From Apostichopus japonicus (lineage: Eukaryota; Echinodermata; Holothuroidea; Aspidochirotida; Stichopodidae): a DNA stretch of 64,000 nt. The notes beneath the pieces are model-generated. The model was not told the origin of the DNA, searched no databases, and was given only the letters and a program-made list of their open reading frames with translations. Within the stretch, counting starts at the first letter, position 1; every line of letters starts with the position of its first letter. Below, piece by piece: positions 25,762 through 37,835 of the stretch. Location of the stretch: the NCBI RefSeq assembly GCF_037975245.1, contig NC_092569.1:24909168-24973167 (forward strand), written 5' to 3'. The translations under genes were made by a program, and so were the position numbers.

Positions 25762-28700
25762 ATGCAGGCACCCGCTGTAAAAGATCTGCAAAAGACGCCA
25801 CCACCGGGGTTCGAACCGGCGATGCAAAAGAGAGCCTCGCTCATCAGCTCTTACAGTGCGCCAAGCCATCGCGCCACTGTATGGACTGAGATATTAGGCC
25901 GATTAACTAATACTTACAGCTCCCTATGCAGGCACCCGCTGTAAAAGATCGGCAAAAGACGCCACCACCGGGGTTCGAACCGGCGATGCAAAAGAGAGCC
26001 TCGCTCATCAGCTCTTACAGTGCGCCAAGCCATCGCGCCGCTGTATGGACTGAGATATTAGGCCGATTAACTAATACTTACAGCTCCCTATGCAGGCACC
26101 CGCTGTAAAAGATCGGCAAAAGACGTCACCACCGGGGTTCGAACCGGCGATGCAAAAGAGAGCCTCGCTCATCAGCTCTTACAGTGCGCCAAGCCATCGC
26201 GCCACTGTATGGACTGAGATATTAGGCCGATTAACTAATACTTACAGCTCCCTATGCAGGCACCCGCTGTAAAAGATCGGCAAAAGACGTCACCACCGGG
26301 GTTCGAACCGGCGATGCAAAAGAGAGCCTCGCTCATCAGCTCTTACAGTGCGCCAAGCCATCGCGCCACTGTATGGACTGAGATATTAGGCCGATTAACT
26401 AATACTTACAGCTCCCTATGCAGGCACCCGCTGTAAAAGATCGGCAAAAGACGCCACCACCGGGGTTCGAACCGGCGATGCAAAAGAGAGCCTCGCTCAT
26501 CAGCTCTTACAGTGCGCCAAGCCATCGCGCCACTGTATGGACTGAGATATTAGGCCGATTAACTAATACTTACAGCTCCCTATGCAGGCACCCGCTGTAA
26601 AAGATCGGCAAAAGACGTCACCACCGGGGTTCGAACCGGCGATGCAAAAGAGAGCCTCGCTCATCAGCTCTTACAGTGCGCCAAGCCATCGCGCCACTGT
26701 ATGGACTGAGATATTAGGCCGATTAACTAATACTTACAGCTCCCTATGCAGGCACCCGCTGTAAAAGATCGGCAAAAGACGTCACCACCGGGGTTCGAAC
26801 CGGCGATGCAAAAGAGAGCCTCGCTCATCAGCTCTTACAGTGCGCCAAGCCATCGCGCCACTGTATGGACTGAGATATTAGGCCGATTAACTAATACTTA
26901 CAGCTCCCTATGCAGGCACCCGCTGTAAAAGATCGGCAAAAGACGTCACCACCGGGGTTCGAACCGGCGATGCAAAAGAGAGCCTCGCTCATCAGCTCTT
27001 ACAGTGCGCCAAGCCATCGCGCCACTGTATGGACTGAGATATTAGGCCGATTAACTAATACTTACAGCTCCCTATGCAGGCACCCGCTGTAAAAGATCTG
27101 CAAAAGACGCCACCACCGGGGTTCGAACCGGCGATGCAAAAGAGAGCCTCGCTCATCAGCTCTTACAGTGCGCCAAGCCATCGCGCCACTGTATGGACTG
27201 AGATATTAGGCCGATTAACTAATACTTACAGCTCCCTATGCAGGCACCCGCTGTAAAAGATCGGCAAAAGACGCCACCACCGGGGTTCGAACCGGCGATG
27301 CAAAAGAGAGCCTCGCTCATCAGCTCTTACAGTGCGCCAAGCCATCGCGCCGCTGTATGGACTGAGATATTAGGCCGATTAACTAATACTTACAGCTCCC
27401 TATGCAGGCACCCGCTGTAAAAGATCGGCAAAAGACGTCACCACCGGGGTTCGAACCGGCGATGCAAAAGAGAGCCTCGCTCATCAGCTCTTACAGTGCG
27501 CCAAGCCATCGCGCCACTGTATGGACTGAGATATTAGGCCGATTAACTAATACTTACAGCTCCCTATGCAGGCACCCGCTGTAAAAGATCGGCAAAAGAC
27601 GTCACCACCGGGGTTCGAACCGGCGATGCAAAAGAGAGCCTCGCTCATCAGCTCTTACAGTGCGCCAAGCCATCGCGCCACTGTATGGACTGAGATATTA
27701 GGCCGATTAACTAATACTTACAGCTCCCTATGCAGGCACCCGCTGTAAAAGATCGGCAAAAGACGCCACCACCGGGGTTCGAACCGGCGATGCAAAAGAG
27801 AGCCTCGCTCATCAGCTCTTACAGTGCGCCAAGCCATCGCGCCACTGTATGGACTGAGATATTAGGCCGATTAACTAATACTTACAGCTCCCTATGCAGG
27901 CACCCGCTGTAAAAGATCGGCAAAAGACGTCACCACCGGGGTTCGAACCGGCGATGCAAAAGAGAGCCTCGCTCATCAGCTCTTACAGTGCGCCAAGCCA
28001 TCGCGCCACTGTATGGACTGAGATATTAGGCCGATTAACTAATACTTACAGCTCCCTATGCAGGCACCCGCTGTAAAAGATCGGCAAAAGACGTCACCAC
28101 CGGGGTTCGAACCGGCGATGCAAAAGAGAGCCTCGCTCATCAGCTCTTACAGTGCGCCAAGCCATCGCGCCACTGTATGGACTGAGATATTAGGCCGATT
28201 AACTAATACTTACAGCTCCCTATGCAGGCACCCGCTGTAAAAGATCTGCAAAAGACGCCACCACCGGGGTTCGAACCGGCGATGCAAAAGAGAGCCTCGC
28301 TCATCAGCTCTTACAGTGCGCCAAGCCATCGCGCCACTGTATGGACTGAGATATTAGGCCGATTAACTAATACTTACAGCTCCCTATGCAGGCACCCGCT
28401 GTAAAAGATCGGCAAAAGACGCCACCACCGGGGTTCGAACCGGCGATGCAAAAGAGAGCCTCGCTCATCAGCTCTTACAGTGCGCCAAGCCATCGCGCCG
28501 CTGTATGGACTGAGATATTAGGCCGATTAACTAATACTTACAGCTCCCTATGCAGGCACCCGCTGTAAAAGATCGGCAAAAGACGTCACCACCGGGGTTC
28601 GAACCGGCGATGCAAAAGAGAGCCTCGCTCATCAGCTCTTACAGTGCGCCAAGCCATCGCGCCACTGTATGGACTGAGATATTAGGCCGATTAACTAATA

Positions 28701-29041
28701 CTTACAGCTCCCTATGCAGGCACCCGCTGTAAAAGATCGGCAAAAGACGTCACCACCGGGGTTCGAACCGGCGATGCAAAAGAGAGCCTCGCTCATCAGC
28801 TCTTACAGTGCGCCAAGCCATCGCGCCACTGTATGGACTGAGATATTAGGCCGATTAACTAATACTTACAGCTCCCTATGCAGGCACCCGCTGTAAAAGA
28901 TCGGCAAAAGACGCCACCACCGGGGTTCGAACCGGCGATGCAAAAGAGAGCCTCGCTCATCAGCTCTTACAGTGCGCCAAGCCATCGCGCCACTGTATGG
29001 ACTGAGATATTAGGCCGATTAACTAATACTTACAGCTCCCT
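25762..29041. repeat. Higher-order repeat in three copies of 8, 7 and 5 units
   Basis: A rare GATCTGC unit is followed each time by a rare GCCGCTG unit at anchors 25762/25926, 27074/27238 and 28222/28386. Copy lengths are 1312 bp (8 units), 1148 bp (7 units) and about 820 bp (5 units). Unit types within each copy follow the same order (C, C, A, A, C, then A units), so copy 2 lacks one A unit and copy 3 stops after five. Confidence 0.9.
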
Positions 29042-31173
29042 ATGCAGGCACCCGCTGTAAAAGATCGGCAAAAGACGCCACCACCGGGGTTCGAACCGGC
29101 GATGCAAAAGAGAGTCTCGCTCATCAGCTCTTACAGTGCGCCAAGCCATCGCGCCACTGTATGGACTGAGATATTAGGCCGATTAACTAATACTTACAGC
29201 TCCCTATGCAGGCACCCGCTGTAAAAGATCGGCAAAAGACGCCACCACCGGGGTTCGAACCGGCGATGCAAAAGAGAGTCTCGCTCATCAGCTCTTACAG
29301 TGCGCCAAGCCATCGCGCCACTGTATGGACTGAGATATTAGGCCGATTAACTAATACTTACAGCTCCCTATGCAGGCACCCGCTGTAAAAGATCGGCAAA
29401 AGACGTCACCACCGGGGTTCGAACCGGCGATGCAAAAGAGAGCCTCGCTCATCAGCTCTTACAGTGCGCCAAGCCATCGCGCCACTGTATGGACTGAGAT
29501 ATTAGGCCGATTAACTAATACTTACAGCTCCCTATGCAGGCACCCGCTGTAAAAGATCGGCAAAAGACGCCACCACCGGGGTTCGAACCGGCGATGCAAA
29601 AGAGAGTCTCGCTCATCAGCTCTTACAGTGCGCCAAGCCATCGCGCCACTGTATGGACTGAGATATTAGGCCGATTAACTAATACTTACAGCTCCCTATG
29701 CAGGCACCCGCTGTAAAAGATCGGCAAAAGACGTCACCACCGGGGTTCGAACCGGCGATGCAAAAGAGAGCCTCGCTCATCAGCTCTTACAGTGCGCCAA
29801 GCCATCGCGCCACTGTATGGACTGAGATATTAGGCCGATTAACTAATACTTACAGCTCCCTATGCAGGCACCCGCTGTAAAAGATCGGCAAAAGACGTCA
29901 CCACCGGGGTTCGAACCGGCGATGCAAAAGAGAGCCTCGCTCATCAGCTCTTACAGTGCGCCAAGCCATCGCGCCACTGTATGGACTGAGATATTAGGCC
30001 GATTAACTAATACTTACAGCTCCCTATGCAGGCACCCGCTGTAAAAGATCGGCAAAAGACGTCACCACCGGGGTTCGAACCGGCGATGCAAAAGAGAGCC
30101 TCGCTCATCAGCTCTTACAGTGCGCCAAGCCATCGCGCCACTGTATGGACTGAGATATTAGGCCGATTAACTAATACTTACAGCTCCCTATGCAGGCACC
30201 CGCTGTAAAAGATCGGCAAAAGACGTCACCACCGGGGTTCGAACCGGCGATGCAAAAGAGAGCCTCGCTCATCAGCTCTTACAGTGCGCCAAGCCATCGC
30301 GCCACTGTATGGACTGAGATATTAGGCCGATTAACTAATACTTACAGCTCCCTATGCAGGCACCCGCTGTAAAAGATCGGCAAAAGACCCCACCACCGGG
30401 GTTCGAACCGGCGATGCAAAAGAGAGCCTCGCTCATCAGCTCTTACAGTGCGCCAGGCCATCGCGCCACTGTATGGACTGAGATATTAGGCCGATTAACT
30501 AATACTTACAGCTCCCTATGCAGGCACCCGCTGTAAAAGATCGGCAAAAGACGCCACCACCGGGGTTCGAACCGGCGATGCAAAAGAGAGCCTCGCTCAT
30601 CAGCTCTTACAGTGCGCCAAGCCATCGCGCCACTGTATGGACTGAGATATTAGGCCGATTAACTAATACTTACAGCTCCCTATGCAGGCACCCGCTGTAA
30701 AAGATCGGCAAAAGACGTCACCACCGGGGTTCGAACCGGCGATGCAAAAGAGAGCCTCGCTCATCAGCTCTTACAGTGCGCCAAGCCATCGCGCCACTGT
30801 ATGGACTGAGATATTAGGCCGATTAACTAATACTTACAGCTCCCTATGCAGGCACCCGCTGTAAAAGATCGGCAAAAGACGCCACCACCGGGGTTCGAAC
30901 CGGCGATGCAAAAGAGAGTCTCGCTCATCAGCTCTTACAGTGCGCCAAGCCATCGCGCCACTGTATGGACTGAGATATTAGGCCGATTAACTAATACTTA
31001 CAGCTCCCTATGCAGGCACCCGCTGTAAAAGATCGGCAAAAGACGCCACCACCGGGGTTCGAACCGGCGATGCAAAAGAGAGTCTCGCTCATCAGCTCTT
31101 ACAGTGCGCCAAGCCATCGCGCCACTGTATGGACTGAGATATTAGGCCGATTAACTAATACTTACAGCTCCCT

Positions 31174-33305
31174 ATGCAGGCACCCGCTGTAAAAGATCGG
31201 CAAAAGACGCCACCACCGGGGTTCGAACCGGCGATGCAAAAGAGAGCCTCGCTCATCAGCTCTTACAGTGCGCCAAGCCATCGCGCCACTGTATGGACTG
31301 AGATATTAGGCCGATTAACTAATACTTACAGCTCCCTATGCAGGCACCCGCTGTAAAAGATCGGCAAAAGACGCCACCACCGGGGTTCGAACCGGCGATG
31401 CAAAAGAGAGCCTCGCTCATCAGCTCTTACAGTGCGCCAAGCCATCGCGCCACTGTATGGACTGAGATATTAGGCCGATTAACTAATACTTACAGCTCCC
31501 TATGCAGGCACCCGCTGTAAAAGATCGGCAAAAGACGCCACCACCGGGGTTCGAACCGGCGATGCAAAAGAGAGCCTCGCTCATCAGCTCTTACAGTGCG
31601 CCAAGCCATCGCGCCACTGTATGGACTGAGATATTAGGCCGATTAACTAATACTTACAGCTCCCTATGCAGGCACCCGCTGTAAAAGATCGGCAAAAGAC
31701 GCCACCACCGGGGTTCGAACCGGCGATGCAAAAGAGAGCCTCGCTCATCAGCTCTTACAGTGCGCCAAGCCATCGCGCCACTGTATGGACTGAGATATTA
31801 GGCCGATTAACTAATACTTACAGCTCCCTATGCAGGCACCCGCTGTAAAAGATCGGCAAAAGACGCCACCACCGGGGTTCGAACCGGCGATGCAAAAGAG
31901 AGCCTCGCTCATCAGCTCTTACAGTGCGCCAAGCCATCGCGCCACTGTATGGACTGAGATATTAGGCCGATTAACTAATACTTACAGCTCCCTATGCAGG
32001 CACCCGCTGTAAAAGATCGGCAAAAGACGCCACCACCGGGGTTCGAACCGGCGATGCAAAAGAGAGCCTCGCTCATCAGCTCTTACAGTGCGCCAAGCCA
32101 TCGCGCCACTGTATGGACTGAGATATTAGGCCGATTAACTAATACTTACAGCTCCCTATGCAGGCACCCGCTGTAAAAGATCGGCAAAAGACGCCACCAC
32201 CGGGGTTCGAACCGGCGATGCAAAAGAGAGCCTCGCTCATCAGCTCTTACAGTGCGCCAAGCCATCGCGCCACTGTATGGACTGAGATATTAGGCCGATT
32301 AACTAATACTTACAGCTCCCTATGCAGGCACCCGCTGTAAAAGATCGGCAAAAGACGCCACCACCGGGGTTCGAACCGGCGATGCAAAAGAGAGCCTCGC
32401 TCATCAGCTCTTACAGTGCGCCAAGCCATCGCGCCACTGTATGGACTGAGATATTAGGCCGATTAACTAATACTTACAGCTCCCTATGCAGGCACCCGCT
32501 GTAAAAGATCGGCAAAAGACGCCACCACCGGGGTTCGAACCGGCGATGCAAAAGAGAGCCTCGCTCATCAGCTCTTACAGTGCGCCAAGCCATCGCGCCA
32601 CTGTATGGACTGAGATATTAGGCCGATTAACTAATACTTACAGCTCCCTATGCAGGCACCCGCTGTAAAAGATCGGCAAAAGACGCCACCACCGGGGTTC
32701 GAACCGGCGATGCAAAAGAGAGCCTCGCTCATCAGCTCTTACAGTGCGCCAAGCCATCGCGCCACTGTATGGACTGAGATATTAGGCCGATTAACTAATA
32801 CTTACAGCTCCCTATGCAGGCACCCGCTGTAAAAGATCGGCAAAAGACGCCACCACCGGGGTTCGAACCGGCGATGCAAAAGAGAGCCTCGCTCATCAGC
32901 TCTTACAGTGCGCCAAGCCATCGCGCCACTGTATGGACTGAGATATTAGGCCGATTAACTAATACTTACAGCTCCCTATGCAGGCACCCGCTGTAAAAGA
33001 TCGGCAAAAGACGCCACCACCGGGGTTCGAACCGGCGATGCAAAAGAGAGCCTCGCTCATCAGCTCTTACAGTGCGCCAAGCCATCGCGCCACTGTATGG
33101 ACTGAGATATTAGGCCGATTAACTAATACTTACAGCTCCCTATGCAGGCACCCGCTGTAAAAGATCGGCAAAAGACGCCACCACCGGGGTTCGAACCGGC
33201 GATGCAAAAGAGAGCCTCGCTCATCAGCTCTTACAGTGCGCCAAGCCATCGCGCCACTGTATGGACTGAGATATTAGGCCGATTAACTAATACTTACAGC
33301 TCCCT
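31174..33305. repeat. Run of 13 apparently identical type C units
   Basis: Thirteen successive monomers (anchors 31174 to 33142) all have GACGCC and GAGAGCC, with no other difference that I can see. This is the longest uniform run in the window and lies just past the change in unit composition at about 30.85 kb. Confidence 0.8.
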
Positions 33306-36300
33306 ATGCAGGCACCCGCTGTAAAAGATCGGCAAAAGACGCCACCACCGGGGTTCGAACCGGCGATGCAAAAGAGAGTCTCGCTCATCAGCTCTTACAG
33401 TGCGCCAAGCCATCGCGCCACTGTATGGACTGAGATATTAGGCCGATTAACTAATACTTACAGCTCCCTATGCAGGCACCCGCTGTAAAAGATCGGCAAA
33501 AGACGCCACCACCGGGGTTCGAACCGGCGATGCAAAAGAGAGCCTCGCTCATCAGCTCTTACAGTGCGCCAAGCCATCGCGCCACTGTATGGACTGAGAT
33601 ATTAGGCCGATTAACTAATACTTACAGCTCCCTATGCAGGCACCCGCTGTAAAAGATCGGCAAAAGACGCCACCACCGGGGTTCGAACCGGCGATGCAAA
33701 AGAGAGTCTCGCTCATCAGCTCTTACAGTGCGCCAAGCCATCGCGCCACTGTATGGACTGAGATATTAGGCCGATTAACTAATACTTACAGCTCCCTATG
33801 CAGGCACCCGCTGTAAAAGATCGGCAAAAGACGCCACCACCGGGGTTCGAACCGGCGATGCAAAAGAGAGCCTCGCTCATCAGCTCTTACAGTGCGCCAA
33901 GCCATCGCGCCACTGTATGGACTGAGATATTAGGCCGATTAACTAATACTTACAGCTCCCTATGCAGGCACCCGCTGTAAAAGATCGGCAAAAGACGCCA
34001 CCACCGGGGTTCGAACCGGCGATGCAAAAGAGAGTCTCGCTCATCAGCTCTTACAGTGCGCCAAGCCATCGCGCCACTGTATGGACTGAGATATTAGGCC
34101 GATTAACTAATACTTACAGCTCCCTATGCAGGCACCCGCTGTAAAAGATCGGCAAAAGACGCCACCACCGGGGTTCGAACCGGCGATGCAAAAGAGAGCC
34201 TCGCTCATCAGCTCTTACAGTGCGCCAAGCCATCGCGCCACTGTATGGACTGAGATATTAGGCCGATTAACTAATACTTACAGCTCCCTATGCAGGCACC
34301 CGCTGTAAAAGATCGGCAAAAGACGCCACCACCGGGGTTCGAACCGGCGATGCAAAAGAGAGCCTCGCTCATCAGCTCTTACAGTGCGCCAAGCCATCGC
34401 GCCACTGTATGGACTGAGATATTAGGCCGATTAACTAATACTTACAGCTCCCTATGCAGGCACCCGCTGTAAAAGATCGGCAAAAGACGCCACCACCGGG
34501 GTTCGAACCGGCGATGCAAAAGAGAGTCTCGCTCATCAGCTCTTACAGTGCGCCAAGCCATCGCGCCACTGTATGGACTGAGATATTAGGCCGATTAACT
34601 AATACTTACAGCTCCCTATGCAGGCACCCGCTGTAAAAGATCGGCAAAAGACGCCACCACCGGGGTTCGAACCGGCGATGCAAAAGAGAGTCTCGCTCAT
34701 CAGCTCTTACAGTGCGCCAAGCCATCGCGCCACTGTATGGACTGAGATATTAGGCCGATTAACTAATACTTACAGCTCCCTATGCAGGCACCCGCTGTAA
34801 AAGATCGGCAAAAGACGCCACCACCGGGGTTCGAACCGGCGATGCAAAAGAGAGTCTCGCTCATCAGCTCTTACAGTGCGCCAAGCCATCGCGCCACTGT
34901 ATGGACTGAGATATTAGGCCGATTAACTAATACTTACAGCTCCCTATGCAGGCACCCGCTGTAAAAGATCGGCAAAAGACGCCACCACCGGGGTTCGAAC
35001 CGGCGATGCAAAAGAGAGCCTCGCTCATCAGCTCTTACAGTGCGCCAAGCCATCGCGCCACTGTATGGACTGAGATATTAGGCCGATTAACTAATACTTA
35101 CAGCTCCCTATGCAGGCACCCGCTGTAAAAGATCGGCAAAAGACGCCACCGCCGGGGTTCGAACCGGCGATGCAAAAGAGAGTCTCGCTCATCAGCTCTT
35201 ACAGTGCGCCAAGCCATCGCGCCACTGTATGGACTGAGATATTAGGCCGATTAACTAATACTTACAGCTCCCTATGCAGGCACCCGCTGTAAAAGATCGG
35301 CAAAAGACGCCACCGCCGGGGTTCGAACCGGCGATGCAAAAGAGAGCCTCGCTCATCAGCTCTTACAGTGCGCCAAGCCATCGCGCCACTGTATGGACTG
35401 AGATATTAGGCCGATTAACTAATACTTACAGCTCCCTATGCAGGCACCCGCTGTAAAAGATCGGCAAAAGACGCCACCACCGGGGTTCGAACCGGCGATG
35501 CAAAAGAGAGTCTCGCTCATCAGCTCTTACAGTGCGCCAAGCCATCGCGCCACTGTATGGACTGAGATATTAGGCCGATTAACTAATACTTACAGCTCCC
35601 TATGCAGGCACCCGCTGTAAAAGATCGGCAAAAGACGCCACCACCGGGGTTCGAACCGGCGATGCAAAAGAGAGTCTCGCTCATCAGCTCTTACAGTGCG
35701 CCAAGCCATCGCGCCACTGTATGGACTGAGATATTAGGCCGATTAACTAATACTTACAGCTCCCTATGCAGGCACCCGCTGTAAAAGATCGGCAAAAGAC
35801 GCCACCACCGGGGTTCGAACCGGCGATGCAAAAGAGAGCCTCGCTCATCAGCTCTTACAGTGCGCCAAGCCATCGCGCCACTGTATGGACTGAGATATTA
35901 GGCCGATTAACTAATACTTACAGCTCCCTATGCAGGCACCCGCTGTAAAAGATCGGCAAAAGACGCCACCACCGGGGTTCGAACCGGCGATGCAAAAGAG
36001 AGCCTCGCTCATCAGCTCTTACAGTGCGCCAAGCCATCGCGCCACTGTATGGACTGAGATATTAGGCCGATTAACTAATACTTACAGCTCCCTATGCAGG
36101 CACCCGCTGTAAAAGATCGGCAAAAGACGCCACCACCGGGGTTCGAACCGGCGATGCAAAAGAGAGCCTCGCTCATCAGCTCTTACAGTGCGCCAAGCCA
36201 TCGCGCCACTGTATGGACTGAGATATTAGGCCGATTAACTAATACTTACAGCTCCCTATGCAGGCACCCGCTGTAAAAGATCGGCAAAAGACGCCACCAC

Positions 36301-37808
36301 CGGGGTTCGAACCGGCGATGCAAAAGAGAGCCTCGCTCATCAGCTCTTACAGTGCGCCAAGCCATCGCGCCACTGTATGGACTGAGATATTAGGCCGATT
36401 AACTAATACTTACAGCTCCCTATGCAGGCACCCGCTGTAAAAGATCGGCAAAAGACGCCACCACCGGGGTTCGAACCGGCGATGCAAAAGAGAGTCTCGC
36501 TCATCAGCTCTTACAGTGCGCCAAGCCATCGCGCCACTGTATGGACTGAGATATTAGGCCGATTAACTAATACTTACAGCTCCCTATGCAGGCACCCGCT
36601 GTAAAAGATCGGCAAAAGACGCCACCACCGGGGTTCGAACCGGCGATGCAAAAGAGAGTCTCGCTCATCAGCTCTTACAGTGCGCCAAGCCATCGCGCCA
36701 CTGTATGGACTGAGATATTAGGCCGATTAACTAATACTTACAGCTCCCTATGCAGGCACCCGCTGTAAAAGATCGGCAAAAGACGCCACCACCGGGGTTC
36801 GAACCGGCGATGCAAAAGAGAGTCTCGCTCATCAGCTCTTACAGTGCGCCAAGCCATCGCGCCACTGTATGGACTGAGATATTAGGCCGATTAACTAATA
36901 CTTACAGCTCCCTATGCAGGCACCCGCTGTAAAAGATCGGCAAAAGACGCCACCACCGGGGTTCGAACCGGCGATGCAAAAGAGAGTCTCGCTCATCAGC
37001 TCTTACAGTGCGCCAAGCCATCGCGCCACTGTATGGACTGAGATATTAGGCCGATTAACTAATACTTACAGCTCCCTATGCAGGCACCCGCTGTAAAAGA
37101 TCGGCAAAAGACGCCACCACCGGGGTTCGAACCGGCGATGCAAAAGAGAGTCTCGCTCATCAGCTCTTACAGTGCGCCAAGCCATCGCGCCACTGTATGG
37201 ACTGAGATATTAGGCCGATTAACTAATACTTACAGCTCCCTATGCAGGCACCCGCTGTAAAAGATCGGCAAAAGACGTCACCACCGGGGTTCGAACCGGC
37301 GATGCAAAAGAGAGCCTCGCTCAACAGCTCTTACAGTGCGCCAAGCCATCGCGCCACTGTATGGACTGAGATATTAGGCCGATTAACTAATACTTACAGC
37401 TCCCTATGCAGGCACCCGCTGTAAAAGATCGGCAAAAGACGCCACCGCCGGGGTTCGAACCGGCGATGCAAAAGAGAGCCTCGCTCATCAGCTCTTACAG
37501 TGCGCCAAGCCATCGCGCCACTGTATGGACTGAGATATTAGGCCGATTAACTAATACTTACAGCTCCCTATGCAGGCACCCGCTGTAAAAGATCGGCAAA
37601 AGACGCCACCGCCGGGGTTCGAACCGGCGATGCAAAAGAGAGCCTCGCTCATCAGCTCTTACAGTGCGCCAAGCCATCGCGCCACTGTATGGACTGAGAT
37701 ATTAGGCCGATTAACTAATACTTACAGCTCCCTATGCAGGCACCCGCTGTAAAAGATCGGCAAAAGACGCCACCACCGGGGTTCGAACCGGCGATGCAAA
37801 AGAGAGCC

Positions 37809-37824
37809 TCGCTCATCAGCTCTT
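37809..37824. repeat. Target-site duplication, left copy
   Basis: TCGCTCATCAGCTCTT at the left LINE junction is repeated exactly at 40827-40842. The final two T bases could belong to the LINE poly(A) tail, so the true length is 14 to 16 bp. Such duplications are typical of target-primed reverse transcription. Confidence 0.95.
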
Positions 37825-37835
37825 TTTTTTTTTTT
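37823..37835 (-). other. LINE poly(A) tail (13 T on the plus strand)
   Basis: An uninterrupted run of 13 T on the plus strand joins the 3' UTR to the left target-site duplication. The first two T bases may belong to the duplicated target. A pure tail fits a recent insertion. Confidence 0.9.

Larger units (their letters stand above)
1..37824. repeat. 164-bp tandem satellite array, left block (about 230 units)
   Basis: Head-to-tail monomers of 164 bp, very similar to one another, begin before base 1 and continue to the LINE insertion. Anchor ATGs fall at 158+164n up to 10490, then at 10664+164n up to 16896, then at 17070+164n up to 37734. The two 10-bp phase shifts come from short duplications inside single units. 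Two positions define most variation, at offsets +36 (GACGTC or GACGCC) and +73 (GAGAGCCTC or GAGAGTCTC) from the anchor. Type A is T/C, type B is C/T, type C is C/C and type D is T/T. Types A and B dominate before about 30.8 kb; types C and B dominate after it. No unrelated sequence interrupts this block. Confidence 0.99.
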
